DNA of 64,000 bases from Actinomycetota bacterium (GCA_016870195.1 VGCC01000006.1:1-64000), one strand, 5' to 3'. Numbered from the stretch's first letter, positions 16,898 to 25,850 are shown. A program made the numbers and translations. The notes: a model not told the origin generated them from the sequence alone.

Positions 16898-19411
16898 GTG
16901 AGTGTGCGACGCGGGCTGGGTTTCGGTCGAGTCGGCTGCGCCGGCGCCCTCGGCCTCCTGGTCGGACTCATCCCGGCGATGCCCGTCCAGGCGGCAACCA
17001 AGACCGCGGTCACGATCCAGGGTGGCCCTACCTCGGTGAGCGACCGGACGCCGGTCACATTGTCCGCCGACATCTACGTTCCCGACATCACGCCAGCACC
17101 CGCAGTGATCCTGGCCCACGGTTTCGGTGGCAGCAAGGAGTCGGTAGTTGACCAGGCGACCGACCTGGTCAACGCCGGCTTCGTCGTGGCGGCCTACACC
17201 GCACGTGGATTCGGGGATTCCACTGGCACGATCTCGATGAATTCTCCCGAGTTCGAGATCGCCGATGCAACCCGCGTCATCGACTACCTGGCGAGTCTGG
17301 CCAGCGTAGAAATAGAGGGCCCGAACGATCCGGTGGTGGGTGTGGCCGGGGGTTCCTACGGCGGTGCGCTCTCGCTCATGCTCGCCGGTTACGACGAGCG
17401 CGTAGATGCGGTGGCCGCGGACATCACCTGGAACGACTTGGAATCATCCTTGTTCGGGCAGAGCATGATCGGCGCGAAGGACCCCGGTGTTTACAAGCAG
17501 CTCTGGACGTCGGTCTTCTTCAGTTCCGGGCTGGACTCCCCGCCGGGACAGGCGGACCTCTGCGGCCGATTCTCACCGGAGTGGTGCGCCGCGTACACCG
17601 AGGTCGCAACAACGGGTGCTCCAACACAGGCATCGCGCGCACTGATGCGGCGATCCTCGCCCATCAGCATCACCGACCGGATCACGGTCCCCACGCTGCT
17701 CGGTGGAGGTCAAGCGGACTCGCTCTTCCCGCTCCAGCAGGTGAATGCGAATGCGCAGCAGATCCGCGCTGCCAATCCGGACACTCCCGTCAAAGTCGTG
17801 TGGCATGCCCAGGGCCATGACGGTGGTGCGGATGAATCGGAGCGGCTCACCGCTCTGACACGTTCGTGGTTTCAGGCGTACCTCGCCGACGGACCCGCGG
17901 TGCCCGCGGACTTTGAGGCGTCGCTGGTGGCGAGCTCCGCCCTCGACGACCGCGAGTCCGACACGGTCGAGGTGCTGACCAGTCCCCGCTACCCGGGCCT
18001 CGCGGGAGATACGCAGCGCGCGATCGCCCTCGCGGGCCCACCCCAGCGGATCCTGGCTCCGGCCGGAGGGGTGCCCGCGGCCGTGAGCTCCCTTCCCGGT
18101 ATCGGCTCCCTCGGCGGGCTGCTCTCCCTGCTCGATACCCGGGTAGCACCGAACCAGAGTGCCCAGTTCATCTCGGAGCCCCTCGCGGCACCGCTCCAGA
18201 TCATCGGTGCCTCGCGAGTGAGTCTGGAGGTGGCCAGTGACGTTGCACGAACGGCCACGTTGTTCGTGGGACTGCGCATCCAGACCGGTGCCGGTGCACT
18301 CCTGCTCCCCAACGGTCTCGTCGCGCCGGTGAACGTCAGCGTGGGGCCGACTCCGCAGCGTGTGGATGTTGAGTTGCCCGCCATCGTCGCGGACGTCGCC
18401 GCGGGCGATCGACTCGTCATCACCGTGAACACCACCGACCAGGCGTTCCGGATGCCCGGTGACCCTGCGGTCTACACCGTTGCTCTCGCCGATCCGGCCC
18501 TGGTGGTCCCCGAGGTCGAGATGACGGGGAGCGCGTCCGGACTTCCCCTGTGGGCATGGCCGCTCATCGCCCTCGGCGTCCTTCTGCTGGTCGTGCTCAC
18601 CCTGCGTCTTCTCCGGCCACGTGTCACCGGGGCACGGACGCGACCCGACCTCGCGGAAAGCCCGCTCGTGATCGAGGGACTCGTCAAGCAATTCGGCAAG
18701 GGCGTCCGCGCTGTGGCCGGCGTGGACTTCACCGTGCCCCGCGGTGTGGTGCTCGGTCTGCTCGGCCCCAACGGTGCCGGCAAGACCACGACGATGCGCA
18801 TGGCGATGGGCCTCATCCAGCCCACCGAGGGCAGCGTCTTCGTCTTCGGCGAGCGCGTCACGCCGGGAGCCCCCGTGTTGTCGCGGATCGGTGCCTTCGT
18901 CGAAGGTCCGGGATTCCTGCCGCACCTGTCCGGTCGCGAGAACCTCGATCTCTATTGGCGGGCAAGTGGCCGATCGGGTGAGCCGTACCTCGAGCAGGTG
19001 TTGGAGATCGCCGGGCTGGGTCCGTCCATCGACCGCAAGGTGCGCACCTACAGCCAGGGCATGAAGCAGCGTCTGGGGATCGCCCAGGCGATGCTCGGTA
19101 TGCCGGACATCCTGCTCCTGGACGAACCCACCAACGGACTCGATCCGCCCCAGATCCGCGAGATGCGCCAAGTGCTGCATGACTACGCCACCGATGGGCG
19201 CACGGTGATCCTGTCATCGCACCTCCTCGGCGAGGTCGAGCAGACGTGCACCCACGTTGTCGTGATGCACCGCGGGACCGTGGCGGCGACGGGGACCGTG
19301 GCCGAGTTGCTCGCGGGCCGTCGTGGTCAGCAGCTCGAGGACGTCTTCATGGACCTCGTGGGATCTGACCACCTCGTCAATGCCGGTCCGCTGCCGGAAG
19401 GGGATCGCTGA
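16898..19411 (+). CDS. Fusion of secreted alpha/beta hydrolase, transmembrane helix and ABC-transporter ATPase
   Basis: 837-residue multidomain protein. Residues 1-35 form a signal-like segment ending PVQAA. Next is a CocE/X-Pro-peptidase-type alpha/beta hydrolase with nucleophile Ser153 in GGSYGG and a likely catalytic His307 in AQGHDGG. A beta-rich domain covers about 395-540. One transmembrane helix follows at about 547-572 (WAWPLIALGVLLLVVLTLRLL). From about 588 comes an ABC ATPase with Walker A GPNGAGKTT (about 623), signature YSQGMKQR and Walker B ILLLDEPTNGLD. The topology puts the hydrolase outside and the ATPase inside. The next gene is the matching permease. Start is GTG 16898 or 16904. 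The linkage of an exo-hydrolase to a transporter motor suggests processing coupled to transport. Confidence 0.82.
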   Translation: MSVRRGLGFGRVGCAGALGLLVGLIPAMPVQAATKTAVTIQGGPTSVSDRTPVTLSADIYVPDITPAPAVILAHGFGGSKESVVDQATDLVNAGFVVAAYTARGFGDSTGTISMNSPEFEIADATRVIDYLASLASVEIEGPNDPVVGVAGGSYGGALSLMLAGYDERVDAVAADITWNDLESSLFGQSMIGAKDPGVYKQLWTSVFFSSGLDSPPGQADLCGRFSPEWCAAYTEVATTGAPTQASRALMRRSSPISITDRITVPTLLGGGQADSLFPLQQVNANAQQIRAANPDTPVKVVWHAQGHDGGADESERLTALTRSWFQAYLADGPAVPADFEASLVASSALDDRESDTVEVLTSPRYPGLAGDTQRAIALAGPPQRILAPAGGVPAAVSSLPGIGSLGGLLSLLDTRVAPNQSAQFISEPLAAPLQIIGASRVSLEVASDVARTATLFVGLRIQTGAGALLLPNGLVAPVNVSVGPTPQRVDVELPAIVADVAAGDRLVITVNTTDQAFRMPGDPAVYTVALADPALVVPEVEMTGSASGLPLWAWPLIALGVLLLVVLTLRLLRPRVTGARTRPDLAESPLVIEGLVKQFGKGVRAVAGVDFTVPRGVVLGLLGPNGAGKTTTMRMAMGLIQPTEGSVFVFGERVTPGAPVLSRIGAFVEGPGFLPHLSGRENLDLYWRASGRSGEPYLEQVLEIAGLGPSIDRKVRTYSQGMKQRLGIAQAMLGMPDILLLDEPTNGLDPPQIREMRQVLHDYATDGRTVILSSHLLGEVEQTCTHVVVMHRGTVAATGTVAELLAGRRGQQLEDVFMDLVGSDHLVNAGPLPEGDR

Positions 19412-20256
19412 TGGAGCAGTACTCGGCACAGCGCACTCTCAGCGTCCGCGTGGAGTTGATCCGTCAGGTGCGTCGTCGGCGTACGGCGGTCGCCTTCGCC
19501 CTCGTCATCGCACTGCCGATCATCGTTGTGCTTGCCGTCAAATTCGGGCCTTCCTCCAGCGGCCGCGGCGGATTGGCGGACGGGGATCTCGATGTCTTCG
19601 GACTGCTTGCCTCGGGACCGTGGAACTTCGCCGTGAGCGGGCTGCTCTTCTCGTCCGCGTTTCTGCTGGTGATCCTCGCGGCGATGTTCCTGGGCGACAC
19701 CGTCGCGAGCGAGGCCTCCTGGGGAACGATGCGCTACTTGCTGGTGGCACCCGTTCCCCGACGCAGATTCCTCTTCGTCAAATTGACCGTTGGACTGCTG
19801 TTGACCCTGGCGGTGTTGCTGGTCCTCGTCATCGCAGGCTTCTTCGTAGGTCTCCTCGCGTTCGGCAGCGCTCCGTTGGCCAGTCCGTTGGGGGGCACGC
19901 TCAGCGCCGGGGAATCCACGGTGCGCCTCGCGGTTATCACCGGGTACATCGCGGTGACCCTGCTCGTTCCGGCGGGTATCGCCTTCCTCGCCAGTGTGTC
20001 CACGGACGTCCCACTGGGTGCCGTGGGCGCGGCCGTTGTCATCGTGATCTTCGCGAACATCCTCGATGCCATCGAGGCCCTCGGCTCTCTACGCGAATTC
20101 CTGCCGGCCAACTACACCCGGGCGTGGGCCGATGCCCTCGGCTCGGTCATCGTCTGGGACCAAATGGCCGTCGGCTTCGCCTACAACGTGGCAGTCTTCG
20201 TGGTGCTCGTCGGCATTGCCGTGCTGAAGTTCGAAAGGAAGGACATCCTGTCGTGA
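19411..20256 (+). CDS. ABC-2 type transporter permease
   Basis: 281-residue permease partner of the fused ATPase. ATG 19411 shares the A of the upstream TGA (TGATG), so expression is tightly coupled. Six hydrophobic spans are visible, beginning with VAFALVIALPIIVVLAVKF and ending with VAVFVVLVGIAVLKF. The WGTMRYLLVAPVPRRRFL segment is the cytoplasmic coupling region typical of ABC-2 exporters. Transported substrate unknown. It is followed by the GMC oxidoreductase with a 4-nt overlap. Confidence 0.85.
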   Translation: MEQYSAQRTLSVRVELIRQVRRRRTAVAFALVIALPIIVVLAVKFGPSSSGRGGLADGDLDVFGLLASGPWNFAVSGLLFSSAFLLVILAAMFLGDTVASEASWGTMRYLLVAPVPRRRFLFVKLTVGLLLTLAVLLVLVIAGFFVGLLAFGSAPLASPLGGTLSAGESTVRLAVITGYIAVTLLVPAGIAFLASVSTDVPLGAVGAAVVIVIFANILDAIEALGSLREFLPANYTRAWADALGSVIVWDQMAVGFAYNVAVFVVLVGIAVLKFERKDILS

Positions 20257-21764
20257 CCGAATCGACCGACCTTTCCGCGTCGGTCGTCATCGTCGGCAGT
20301 GGCATGGGTGGCGGGACTCTCGCCTGGGGTCTGGCCCAGCGCGGCATCGACTGTCTCGTCGTCGAGCGCGGATATGCACTCCCGCGCGAGCCGCAGAACT
20401 GGGACCCGCGAGCCGTGTTCGTCGATCGGCGCTACAAGCCGCTCGAGATGTGGTCCACGCCGGACGGTGGTTCGTTCGCACCCGGGGTGCACTACGTCGT
20501 CGGGGGCAACACGAAGGTCTATGGCTCGAGCCTGCCCCGTCTCCGGGAGTCGGACTTCCTCGAGCGCCGATTCCCGAGCGGCGTCTCACCGGCGTGGCCG
20601 TTCACCTACGCCGATCTCGAGCCCTACTACTGCGATGCGGAGGACCTGTATCGCGTGCATGGAGATGAGTCCGATCCGTTCGCTCCACCCCGCAGCAGGG
20701 CCTACCCCTATCCCGCGCTCGCCCAGGAGCCCTACATCGACGACCTACTTGAGCGTCTTCGCGCGCAGGGTCTCCATCCGGGCGCCACGTCGATGGGAGT
20801 GGACCTGCGGGAGGGCGGCTCCTGCATCCGGTGCGGCACGTGCGATGGATTCCCCTGCCAGGTGTGGGCGAAGTCCGATTCCGAAGTGTGTGCGTTACGC
20901 CCAGCCATCGACACCGGTCACGTGCGGTTGGTCGAGGGAGTGACAGTGCGTCGGCTCGAGTCCCGCGGGGACCGGGTCATCGCACTCGAGGCCGACCGCG
21001 CGGGGGAGCCGATCCGCATCACGGGCGGTGTGTTCGTCCTCTCGGCGGGTGCAGCGAACTCCGCCGCACTCCTGCTCCGATCGGCATCCGATGAGCGTCC
21101 CCAGGGACTGGCGAATGCCACGGGACTCGTGGGACGCAACTACATGGTGCATAACAACACGCACATTGCGGCAGTGGCGCCCTTCCGGATGAACGATGTC
21201 GTGTTCCAGAAGACCGCGGCCGTGAACGACTTCTATGAGGATCTCGGTGACGGCTACGCGGGAGGCACCCTGCAACTCATCGGCAAGGTCCAGGGGTCGA
21301 TGATGAAGACCCACGCGACCACGGTGCCGGAGTTCGTCCTCGACCGGTTCGCCGATCGCAGCGTCGAGTGGCTCGTCATGAGCGAGGACATCCCCGATCC
21401 TCAGAACCGGATCACCCTGGATGCGCGCGGCGGAATCGTGGTGCAGTGGCGGCGCACGAACTACGACCGCCACGAGAAACTCCTCGCCACGGCAAAGTCG
21501 ATCTTCCGCCGCGCCGGCTACCCGGCCGTCTTCGAGCAACGTTTCACCATCGACATGAACAGCCACATGTGCGGAACGGCCGTAGGCGGGAGTGACCGGA
21601 GCACGAGTGTGCTCGATCCATGGTGTCGTGCGCATGATGTCCCAAACCTCTTCCTCGTCGACTCCGCCTTCTTCCCCTCCAGCGCGGCGCAGAATCCGGC
21701 GATGACGATCGCGGCGCAGGCACTGCGGGTGGCCGCCGAGGTCAACTGGTCGGCTGCCGCATGA
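20253..21764 (+). CDS. GMC-family FAD oxidoreductase with a cysteine cluster
   Basis: 503-residue flavoenzyme of the glucose-methanol-choline family. An FAD-binding loop VIVGSGMGGGTLAWGLA opens the protein (residues 10-26), and VGGNTKVYGSS is the second flavin contact. Near the C-terminus HMCGTAVGGSD carries the GMC catalytic His, and NPAMTIAAQALRVA the closing FAD motif. Residues 191-202 read CIRCGTCDGFPC, four Cys in a ferredoxin-like spacing that most GMC enzymes lack. Some FAD glucose or gluconate dehydrogenases bind a small Fe-S cluster, so electron transfer to the respiratory chain rather than to oxygen is plausible. GTG 20253, with GAAAGGAAGG upstream, overlaps the permease stop. Substrate unknown. 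Confidence 0.82.
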   Translation: MTESTDLSASVVIVGSGMGGGTLAWGLAQRGIDCLVVERGYALPREPQNWDPRAVFVDRRYKPLEMWSTPDGGSFAPGVHYVVGGNTKVYGSSLPRLRESDFLERRFPSGVSPAWPFTYADLEPYYCDAEDLYRVHGDESDPFAPPRSRAYPYPALAQEPYIDDLLERLRAQGLHPGATSMGVDLREGGSCIRCGTCDGFPCQVWAKSDSEVCALRPAIDTGHVRLVEGVTVRRLESRGDRVIALEADRAGEPIRITGGVFVLSAGAANSAALLLRSASDERPQGLANATGLVGRNYMVHNNTHIAAVAPFRMNDVVFQKTAAVNDFYEDLGDGYAGGTLQLIGKVQGSMMKTHATTVPEFVLDRFADRSVEWLVMSEDIPDPQNRITLDARGGIVVQWRRTNYDRHEKLLATAKSIFRRAGYPAVFEQRFTIDMNSHMCGTAVGGSDRSTSVLDPWCRAHDVPNLFLVDSAFFPSSAAQNPAMTIAAQALRVAAEVNWSAAA

Positions 21765-21782
21765 CTTGGCAGGGTGCCGGCT

Positions 21783-22607
21783 ATGCCTCGTAAGCCTGCT
21801 CTTCGAGTGATCACCATCAACCTCAATGGGATCCGGGCTGCTGCCCGTCGCGGAGGACTGGACTGGCTGCATGCGGCCGCACCGCAGGTGATCTGCATGC
21901 AGGAGGTTCGGGCGACGGACGCGCAGGTGGCCGAGACGCTCGCGGGGACACCCTTCGAGACATGGCACGTGGCGCACACCGAGGCACCGCAACTCGGTCG
22001 CGCCGGTGTCGCGGTTCTCAACGCACAACCGTTCGCGGCAGTGCGCGACCATGTTCGAATCGACGATGTCGACGGACTCGGACGGTGGATCGAGGTCGAT
22101 ATCGAGTCACCCCTCGGCCCGCTGACGGTGGTGTCCGTATACATCCACACGGGTGAGGCGAATACCCCCAAGCAAGTGGAGAAGTACGCCTTCCTCGAGG
22201 GAATGGATGCTCGGCTGAAGTCGCTTGCATCGCGCGCCACACGCACGGGACGCGAGGTTCTGGTCTGTGGTGACTTCAACGTCGCGCATCACGAGGTCGA
22301 TATCAAGAACTGGAAGGGGAATCGCGAGTCGGCGGGCTTCCTCCCCGAGGAACGTGCCTACCTCGACCGCTGGTTCGCCAAGCAGTGGGTCGATCTCGGG
22401 CGCACCCTCGGCGGACCGGGACCGGGGCCCTACACCTGGTGGTCGTGGCGCGGCCGAGGTTTCGACACCGACGGAGGATGGCGCATCGATTACCAGGTCG
22501 CGACCCCGCGCCTGGCGGCACGTGCCCAGACCGCGACCGTCGGCAAGGCGCCGACGTATGCCGAGCGGTGGAGTGACCACGCCCCCCTCGTCGTCGACTT
22601 CGCCTAA
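21783..22607 (+). CDS. xthA: Exodeoxyribonuclease III / AP endonuclease
   Basis: 274-residue Mg-dependent exonuclease III-type enzyme of base excision repair. Active-site motifs are all present: NLNGIRAAARRG at the N-terminus, the metal-binding Glu in MQEVRA (near residue 42), DFNVAHHEVD (Asp/Asn pair), WWSWRG, RIDYQVATP and the final SDHAPLVVDF. ATG 21783 is used; a GTG 9 nt upstream is possible. It lies 18 bp after the GMC gene and is followed by a strong terminator, so it may be the last gene of the transcript from 16.9 kb. Confidence 0.92.
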   Translation: MPRKPALRVITINLNGIRAAARRGGLDWLHAAAPQVICMQEVRATDAQVAETLAGTPFETWHVAHTEAPQLGRAGVAVLNAQPFAAVRDHVRIDDVDGLGRWIEVDIESPLGPLTVVSVYIHTGEANTPKQVEKYAFLEGMDARLKSLASRATRTGREVLVCGDFNVAHHEVDIKNWKGNRESAGFLPEERAYLDRWFAKQWVDLGRTLGGPGPGPYTWWSWRGRGFDTDGGWRIDYQVATPRLAARAQTATVGKAPTYAERWSDHAPLVVDFA

Positions 22608-22612
22608 CGACG

Positions 22613-22645
22613 GAAGCCCTGCCGCCCGCGGGCGGTCAGGGCTTC
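22613..22645 (+). terminator. Terminator after xthA
   Basis: GAAGCCCTG...CAGGGCTTC outer stem closes a CCGCCCG/CGGGCGG inner stem, giving one long hairpin 5 nt after the xthA stop. It probably also serves the small minus-strand gene that ends at 22682. Confidence 0.8.
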
Positions 22646-22681
22646 AACGTCAGGTCCGCAGACCCTCGTCCGAACCTCGGG

Positions 22682-22846
22682 CTAGAGATTGCGCGAGAAG
22701 ATCGCGTCGATCTCTGCGAGATCCGAGGGACCCATCGCCTGGCGGCGCTGGCGATCCCACTCACGGTAGATCTGGCGGCGGCGGCCCGCCTCCGGATCCG
22801 ACTGATGGTCGAACAGGTGCGCGAACAACTTGCCGAAGGAATTCAC
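22682..22846 (-). CDS. Uncharacterised small charged protein, 54 residues
   Basis: Open frame on the minus strand from GTG 22846 to TAG 22682. It begins NSFGKLFAHLFDHQ, is rich in Arg in the middle (GRRRQIYREWDRQRRQAM) and ends SDLAEIDAIFSRNL. GGAG lies 9 nt before the start. No signal peptide or membrane span is seen, and the pattern suggests two amphipathic helices. It is divergent from fbiC, whose upstream CRP-like dyad lies between them, and its end faces the xthA terminator. I do not recognise a family. The codon use (G/C at third positions) is that of a real gene here. Confidence 0.6.
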   Translation of the reverse strand: MNSFGKLFAHLFDHQSDPEAGRRRQIYREWDRQRRQAMGPSDLAEIDAIFSRNL

Positions 22847-22944
22847 GGAGGATCACTCCATTTTCTTCTCGTGTGGCCCGGGGGTTTCCCGGGCTCATCC
22901 CCAGTATGCCCCAGATTTGTCCAGCGACACGACAAATAGGGGCA

Positions 22945-22966
22945 CTTTGTGCGTCAATTCACAAAG
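22945..22966. promoter_or_regulatory. CRP-like palindrome upstream of fbiC
   Basis: CTTTGTG (22945-22951) is the exact reverse complement of CACAAAG (22960-22966), 8 nt apart. The core TTGTG-N8-CACAA is the same layout as the site upstream of whiB1 at 35537-35554. Against the CRP consensus TGTGA-N6-TCACA it has one mismatch. The centre lies about 46 bp before the fbiC start, suitable for an activator. Confidence 0.45.
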
Positions 22967-23001
22967 ATTCCATCGGAAGGCCATCCTGGAATACGCCGTA
23001 G

Positions 23002-25296
23002 GTGCCCGTGGTGGAGGATGAGGCGGTGGCGCCCCCGATCACCTACTCGCCGAAGGTGTTCATTCCCTTGACCCACCTGTGCCGGGACGCCTGCGGATAC
23101 TGCACCTTCGCCCAGAGCCCCCGGCGGGCTCGGGCCCCCTACCTCGAACTCGACGAAGTCCGCGCCATCGCCCGGCAGGGTGCCCAGGCCGGGTGCCACG
23201 AGGCCCTCTTCACCCTCGGCGAGGCCCCGGAGGAGCGCTATCCCGAGGCGCGCACCTGGCTCGACGAGCGCGGCTACACCTCCACTGTGGACTACCTGGT
23301 GGCCGCATGCGCCGCGGTGCTCGCCGACTCCGGACTACTCCCGCACGCGAACGCCGGGGCGCTGACTCGTGAGGACCTGGTGCGGCTGCGGTCGGTGAGC
23401 CCAAGCCAGGGGATGATGATCGAATCCCTGAACCGCGATCTTCCCGCCCATCGGGGCGCACCGGACAAGACTCCCGAACGCAGGTTGGCCACGTTGGAAT
23501 GGGCGGGGGAGTTGTCGATCCCGTTCACCACGGGCATGCTCGTCGGGTTCGGCGAGTCGCGTTCCGATCGCGTCGAGGCTCTCGAGGCGATCGCCGCCAG
23601 CCATCTGCGCCACGGTCACGTGCAGGAAGTGATCGTGCAGAACTTCATCCCAAAGCCGGAGACCGCCATGCGCAACGCGCCCGCGTGCACGGTGGAGGAC
23701 CTGGTGGATGCGATCGTGCTGGCGCGCACGATCCTGCCTGCGGACATCGCGGTGCAGGCACCACCAAATCTCGTGGACGACCCCGGTGTGTTGCTCGATG
23801 CCGGGGTGTCGGACTTCGGCGGCATCTCGCCGGTCACCGCAGATTTCGTCAATCCGGAGCGACCCTGGCCCCAGATCGAGAACCTTCGCGGGATCACGAA
23901 TCGGCACGGACGCGAACTGGTGCCGCGTCTCACCGTGCATCCGGCATTTGTCCGATCGATGGATCGGTGGATCGCACCCGAGTTACATACCGGCGTTCGT
24001 GATCGATCCGATGCCGAGGGCTTCGCGCGCGATGATCCGGGCGCGGTGTTCCGCGAGGAGTACCGCCAGTCCGTGAATGTCGGGACGGGTGCCGAGGTGG
24101 CGCTGACCGGTCGCCGATCCACCGCGTGGTACGCGGGTTCCGACGTGACCGCACCGGTGATCCCGGAGGAGGCGATCACCTCGGGCGCCGTCGCCGAGGT
24201 TCTGCGCGGCGTGGAACTCGGCCAGGAGGTAGGAATCGAGGAGATGGTCGCGCTGTTCGGCGCGCGCGGTCGTGAGGTCGCGGCGGTTGCCGCAGTAGCC
24301 GACCAGATTCGCGCCGATGTGGTCGGCGATGTGGTCACCTTCGTCGTGAACCGGAACATCAACTACACCAACGTCTGCACGTTCAAGTGCACGTTCTGCG
24401 GATTCTCCAAGGGTCCCCTCTCTCTGAATCTCCGTGGCACGCCCTACCTCTTGACCGACGAGGAGATCGCCTCGCGGGTGCGTGAAGCGGCCGACCGCGG
24501 TGCAACGGAGGTGTGTCTGCAGGGGGGAATCCACCCGGACTTCGATGGTGAGTTCTACCTGCGAGTCGTGCAGATCGCCCGCGCCGCCGCACCCGACATC
24601 CACGTCCACGCCTTCACCGCCCTCGAAGTCTCCGAGGGAGCACGGCGGCTCGGGATCGATGTCCGCGACTACCTGATCACGCTGCGGGACGCAGGTCTTG
24701 CCTCACTGCCCGGCACCGCCGCCGAGATCCTCGATGATGAGGTGCGCGCGGTTATCTGCCCGGACAAGGTGACTACCCAGGAGTGGCTCGACGTCCACGA
24801 GGTCGCACATGAGATCGGCCTCGCCTCCAACGTCACGATCATGTTCGGCAGTATCGAAGAGCCCGTGCATTGGGCCCGCCACATCGAGCGCACCCGTGCC
24901 GTGCAGCGACGAACCGGAGGGTTCACGGAGTTCATCCCGTTGCCCTTCGTGCACATGGCCGCGCCGATGTACCTCAAGGGCCGTGCGCGGCGCGGCCCCA
25001 CCTGGCGCGAGGTCGTCCTCATGCACGCGGTGGGCCGCATCGCCTACCGCGGGTACATCGAGAACGTCCAGGCCTCGTGGGTCAAGCTCGGGATGGACGG
25101 CGCACGGCAACTACTCGGTGCGGGCGTAAACGACCTCGGCGGCACGTTGATGGACGAGAACATCTCGCGTGCGGCCGGGGCCAGTCACGGTCAGGGACTC
25201 GAGCGCTCGGACTTCGAAGCGATCGTCGCCCCCCTCGGCCGTACGCTGCAGCAGCGCACCACCCGCTACTCCCGCCCGATGGAGATCGCCGTATGA
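23002..25296 (+). CDS. fbiC: FO synthase, fused CofG-CofH (F420 biosynthesis)
   Basis: 764-residue bifunctional radical SAM enzyme that makes 7,8-didemethyl-8-hydroxy-5-deazariboflavin (FO), the deazaflavin part of coenzyme F420, from tyrosine and 5-amino-6-ribitylaminouracil. The CofG half has its cluster motif CRDACGYC at Cys27/31/34 and the CofH half CTFKCTFC at Cys459/463/466. MFGSIEEPVHWARH and FTEFIPLPFVH are typical of the CofH part. It is shorter than mycobacterial FbiC, mainly because the N-terminal extension is short. The start is taken as GTG 23002; the GTG two codons later (23008) is also possible. The stop overlaps the next ATG (ATGA), starting an unusual four-gene overlapping array. 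Confidence 0.93.
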   Translation: MPVVEDEAVAPPITYSPKVFIPLTHLCRDACGYCTFAQSPRRARAPYLELDEVRAIARQGAQAGCHEALFTLGEAPEERYPEARTWLDERGYTSTVDYLVAACAAVLADSGLLPHANAGALTREDLVRLRSVSPSQGMMIESLNRDLPAHRGAPDKTPERRLATLEWAGELSIPFTTGMLVGFGESRSDRVEALEAIAASHLRHGHVQEVIVQNFIPKPETAMRNAPACTVEDLVDAIVLARTILPADIAVQAPPNLVDDPGVLLDAGVSDFGGISPVTADFVNPERPWPQIENLRGITNRHGRELVPRLTVHPAFVRSMDRWIAPELHTGVRDRSDAEGFARDDPGAVFREEYRQSVNVGTGAEVALTGRRSTAWYAGSDVTAPVIPEEAITSGAVAEVLRGVELGQEVGIEEMVALFGARGREVAAVAAVADQIRADVVGDVVTFVVNRNINYTNVCTFKCTFCGFSKGPLSLNLRGTPYLLTDEEIASRVREAADRGATEVCLQGGIHPDFDGEFYLRVVQIARAAAPDIHVHAFTALEVSEGARRLGIDVRDYLITLRDAGLASLPGTAAEILDDEVRAVICPDKVTTQEWLDVHEVAHEIGLASNVTIMFGSIEEPVHWARHIERTRAVQRRTGGFTEFIPLPFVHMAAPMYLKGRARRGPTWREVVLMHAVGRIAYRGYIENVQASWVKLGMDGARQLLGAGVNDLGGTLMDENISRAAGASHGQGLERSDFEAIVAPLGRTLQQRTTRYSRPMEIAV

Positions 25297-25850
25297 AGCT
25301 CCGCACCACGCAGTCCACTGTCATCACCACCCACCGCGAGGCGGGTGCAGACGTGAACCCACCCACCGTCGTGGGTGTGGCGGCTATCGCGGTCGAGAAT
25401 CCGCTCGCCGGACGGGGGAGTGCTGCGGATCTCGGTGAGATGGAAGCCCTCGGCGCAGAGGCGGCCGCGTACCTCGTGACCGCATGCCTCGCAGTGCTGG
25501 CGAGTGCGGGCGTGCGTCCCGAGGACGTACGCGGGTACGGCAAAGCCGCCATCGTGGGCACCGACGGCGATCGGGAACACACCGCGGCGATCCTCCACCC
25601 GCGCTTCGGGGCCCCGGTCCGCGCCGCGATCGGTGGCGGTGCCGACATCATCCCCGGAACCAAAGCAGTGGCCGGTCCCGGAACGAGCATCGCACTGCCC
25701 ATCGGCAACAAGGACGATCGCTGGGTCTTCGATGACATGGACGCCGTCACGGTGTCGATTCCCGATGCGCCCCGATCGGATGAGGTGGTCATCGCCCTGG
25801 CGCTGAGTGCCGGTGGGCGCCCGAACGCGCGCACCCGGAAGCCGTCCTGA
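25293..25850 (+). CDS. AA_synth (DUF1185) family protein
   Basis: 185-residue protein matching the 'amino acid synthesis' family (DUF1185), whose biochemical role is not established. Visible features: PPTVVGVAAIAVENPLAGRG, an acidic-alanine helical stretch, GKAAIVGTDGDREHTAAILHP and PIGNKDDRWVFDDMDAVTVSIPDAP near the end, all typical family blocks. ATG 25293 overlaps the fbiC stop; its own TGA shares a base with the next ATG (TGATG). Its repeated co-translation with fbiC, an EthD protein and a P450 suggests a shared pathway, but the substrate cannot be read from the sequence. Confidence 0.7.
   Translation: MKLRTTQSTVITTHREAGADVNPPTVVGVAAIAVENPLAGRGSAADLGEMEALGAEAAAYLVTACLAVLASAGVRPEDVRGYGKAAIVGTDGDREHTAAILHPRFGAPVRAAIGGGADIIPGTKAVAGPGTSIALPIGNKDDRWVFDDMDAVTVSIPDAPRSDEVVIALALSAGGRPNARTRKPS

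Noticed and set aside
20253..21764. MftG, the mycofactocin GMC oxidoreductase.
   Set aside because: It is 17 kb from the mft genes, has a cysteine cluster I would not expect in MftG, and is in operon with an ABC transporter.
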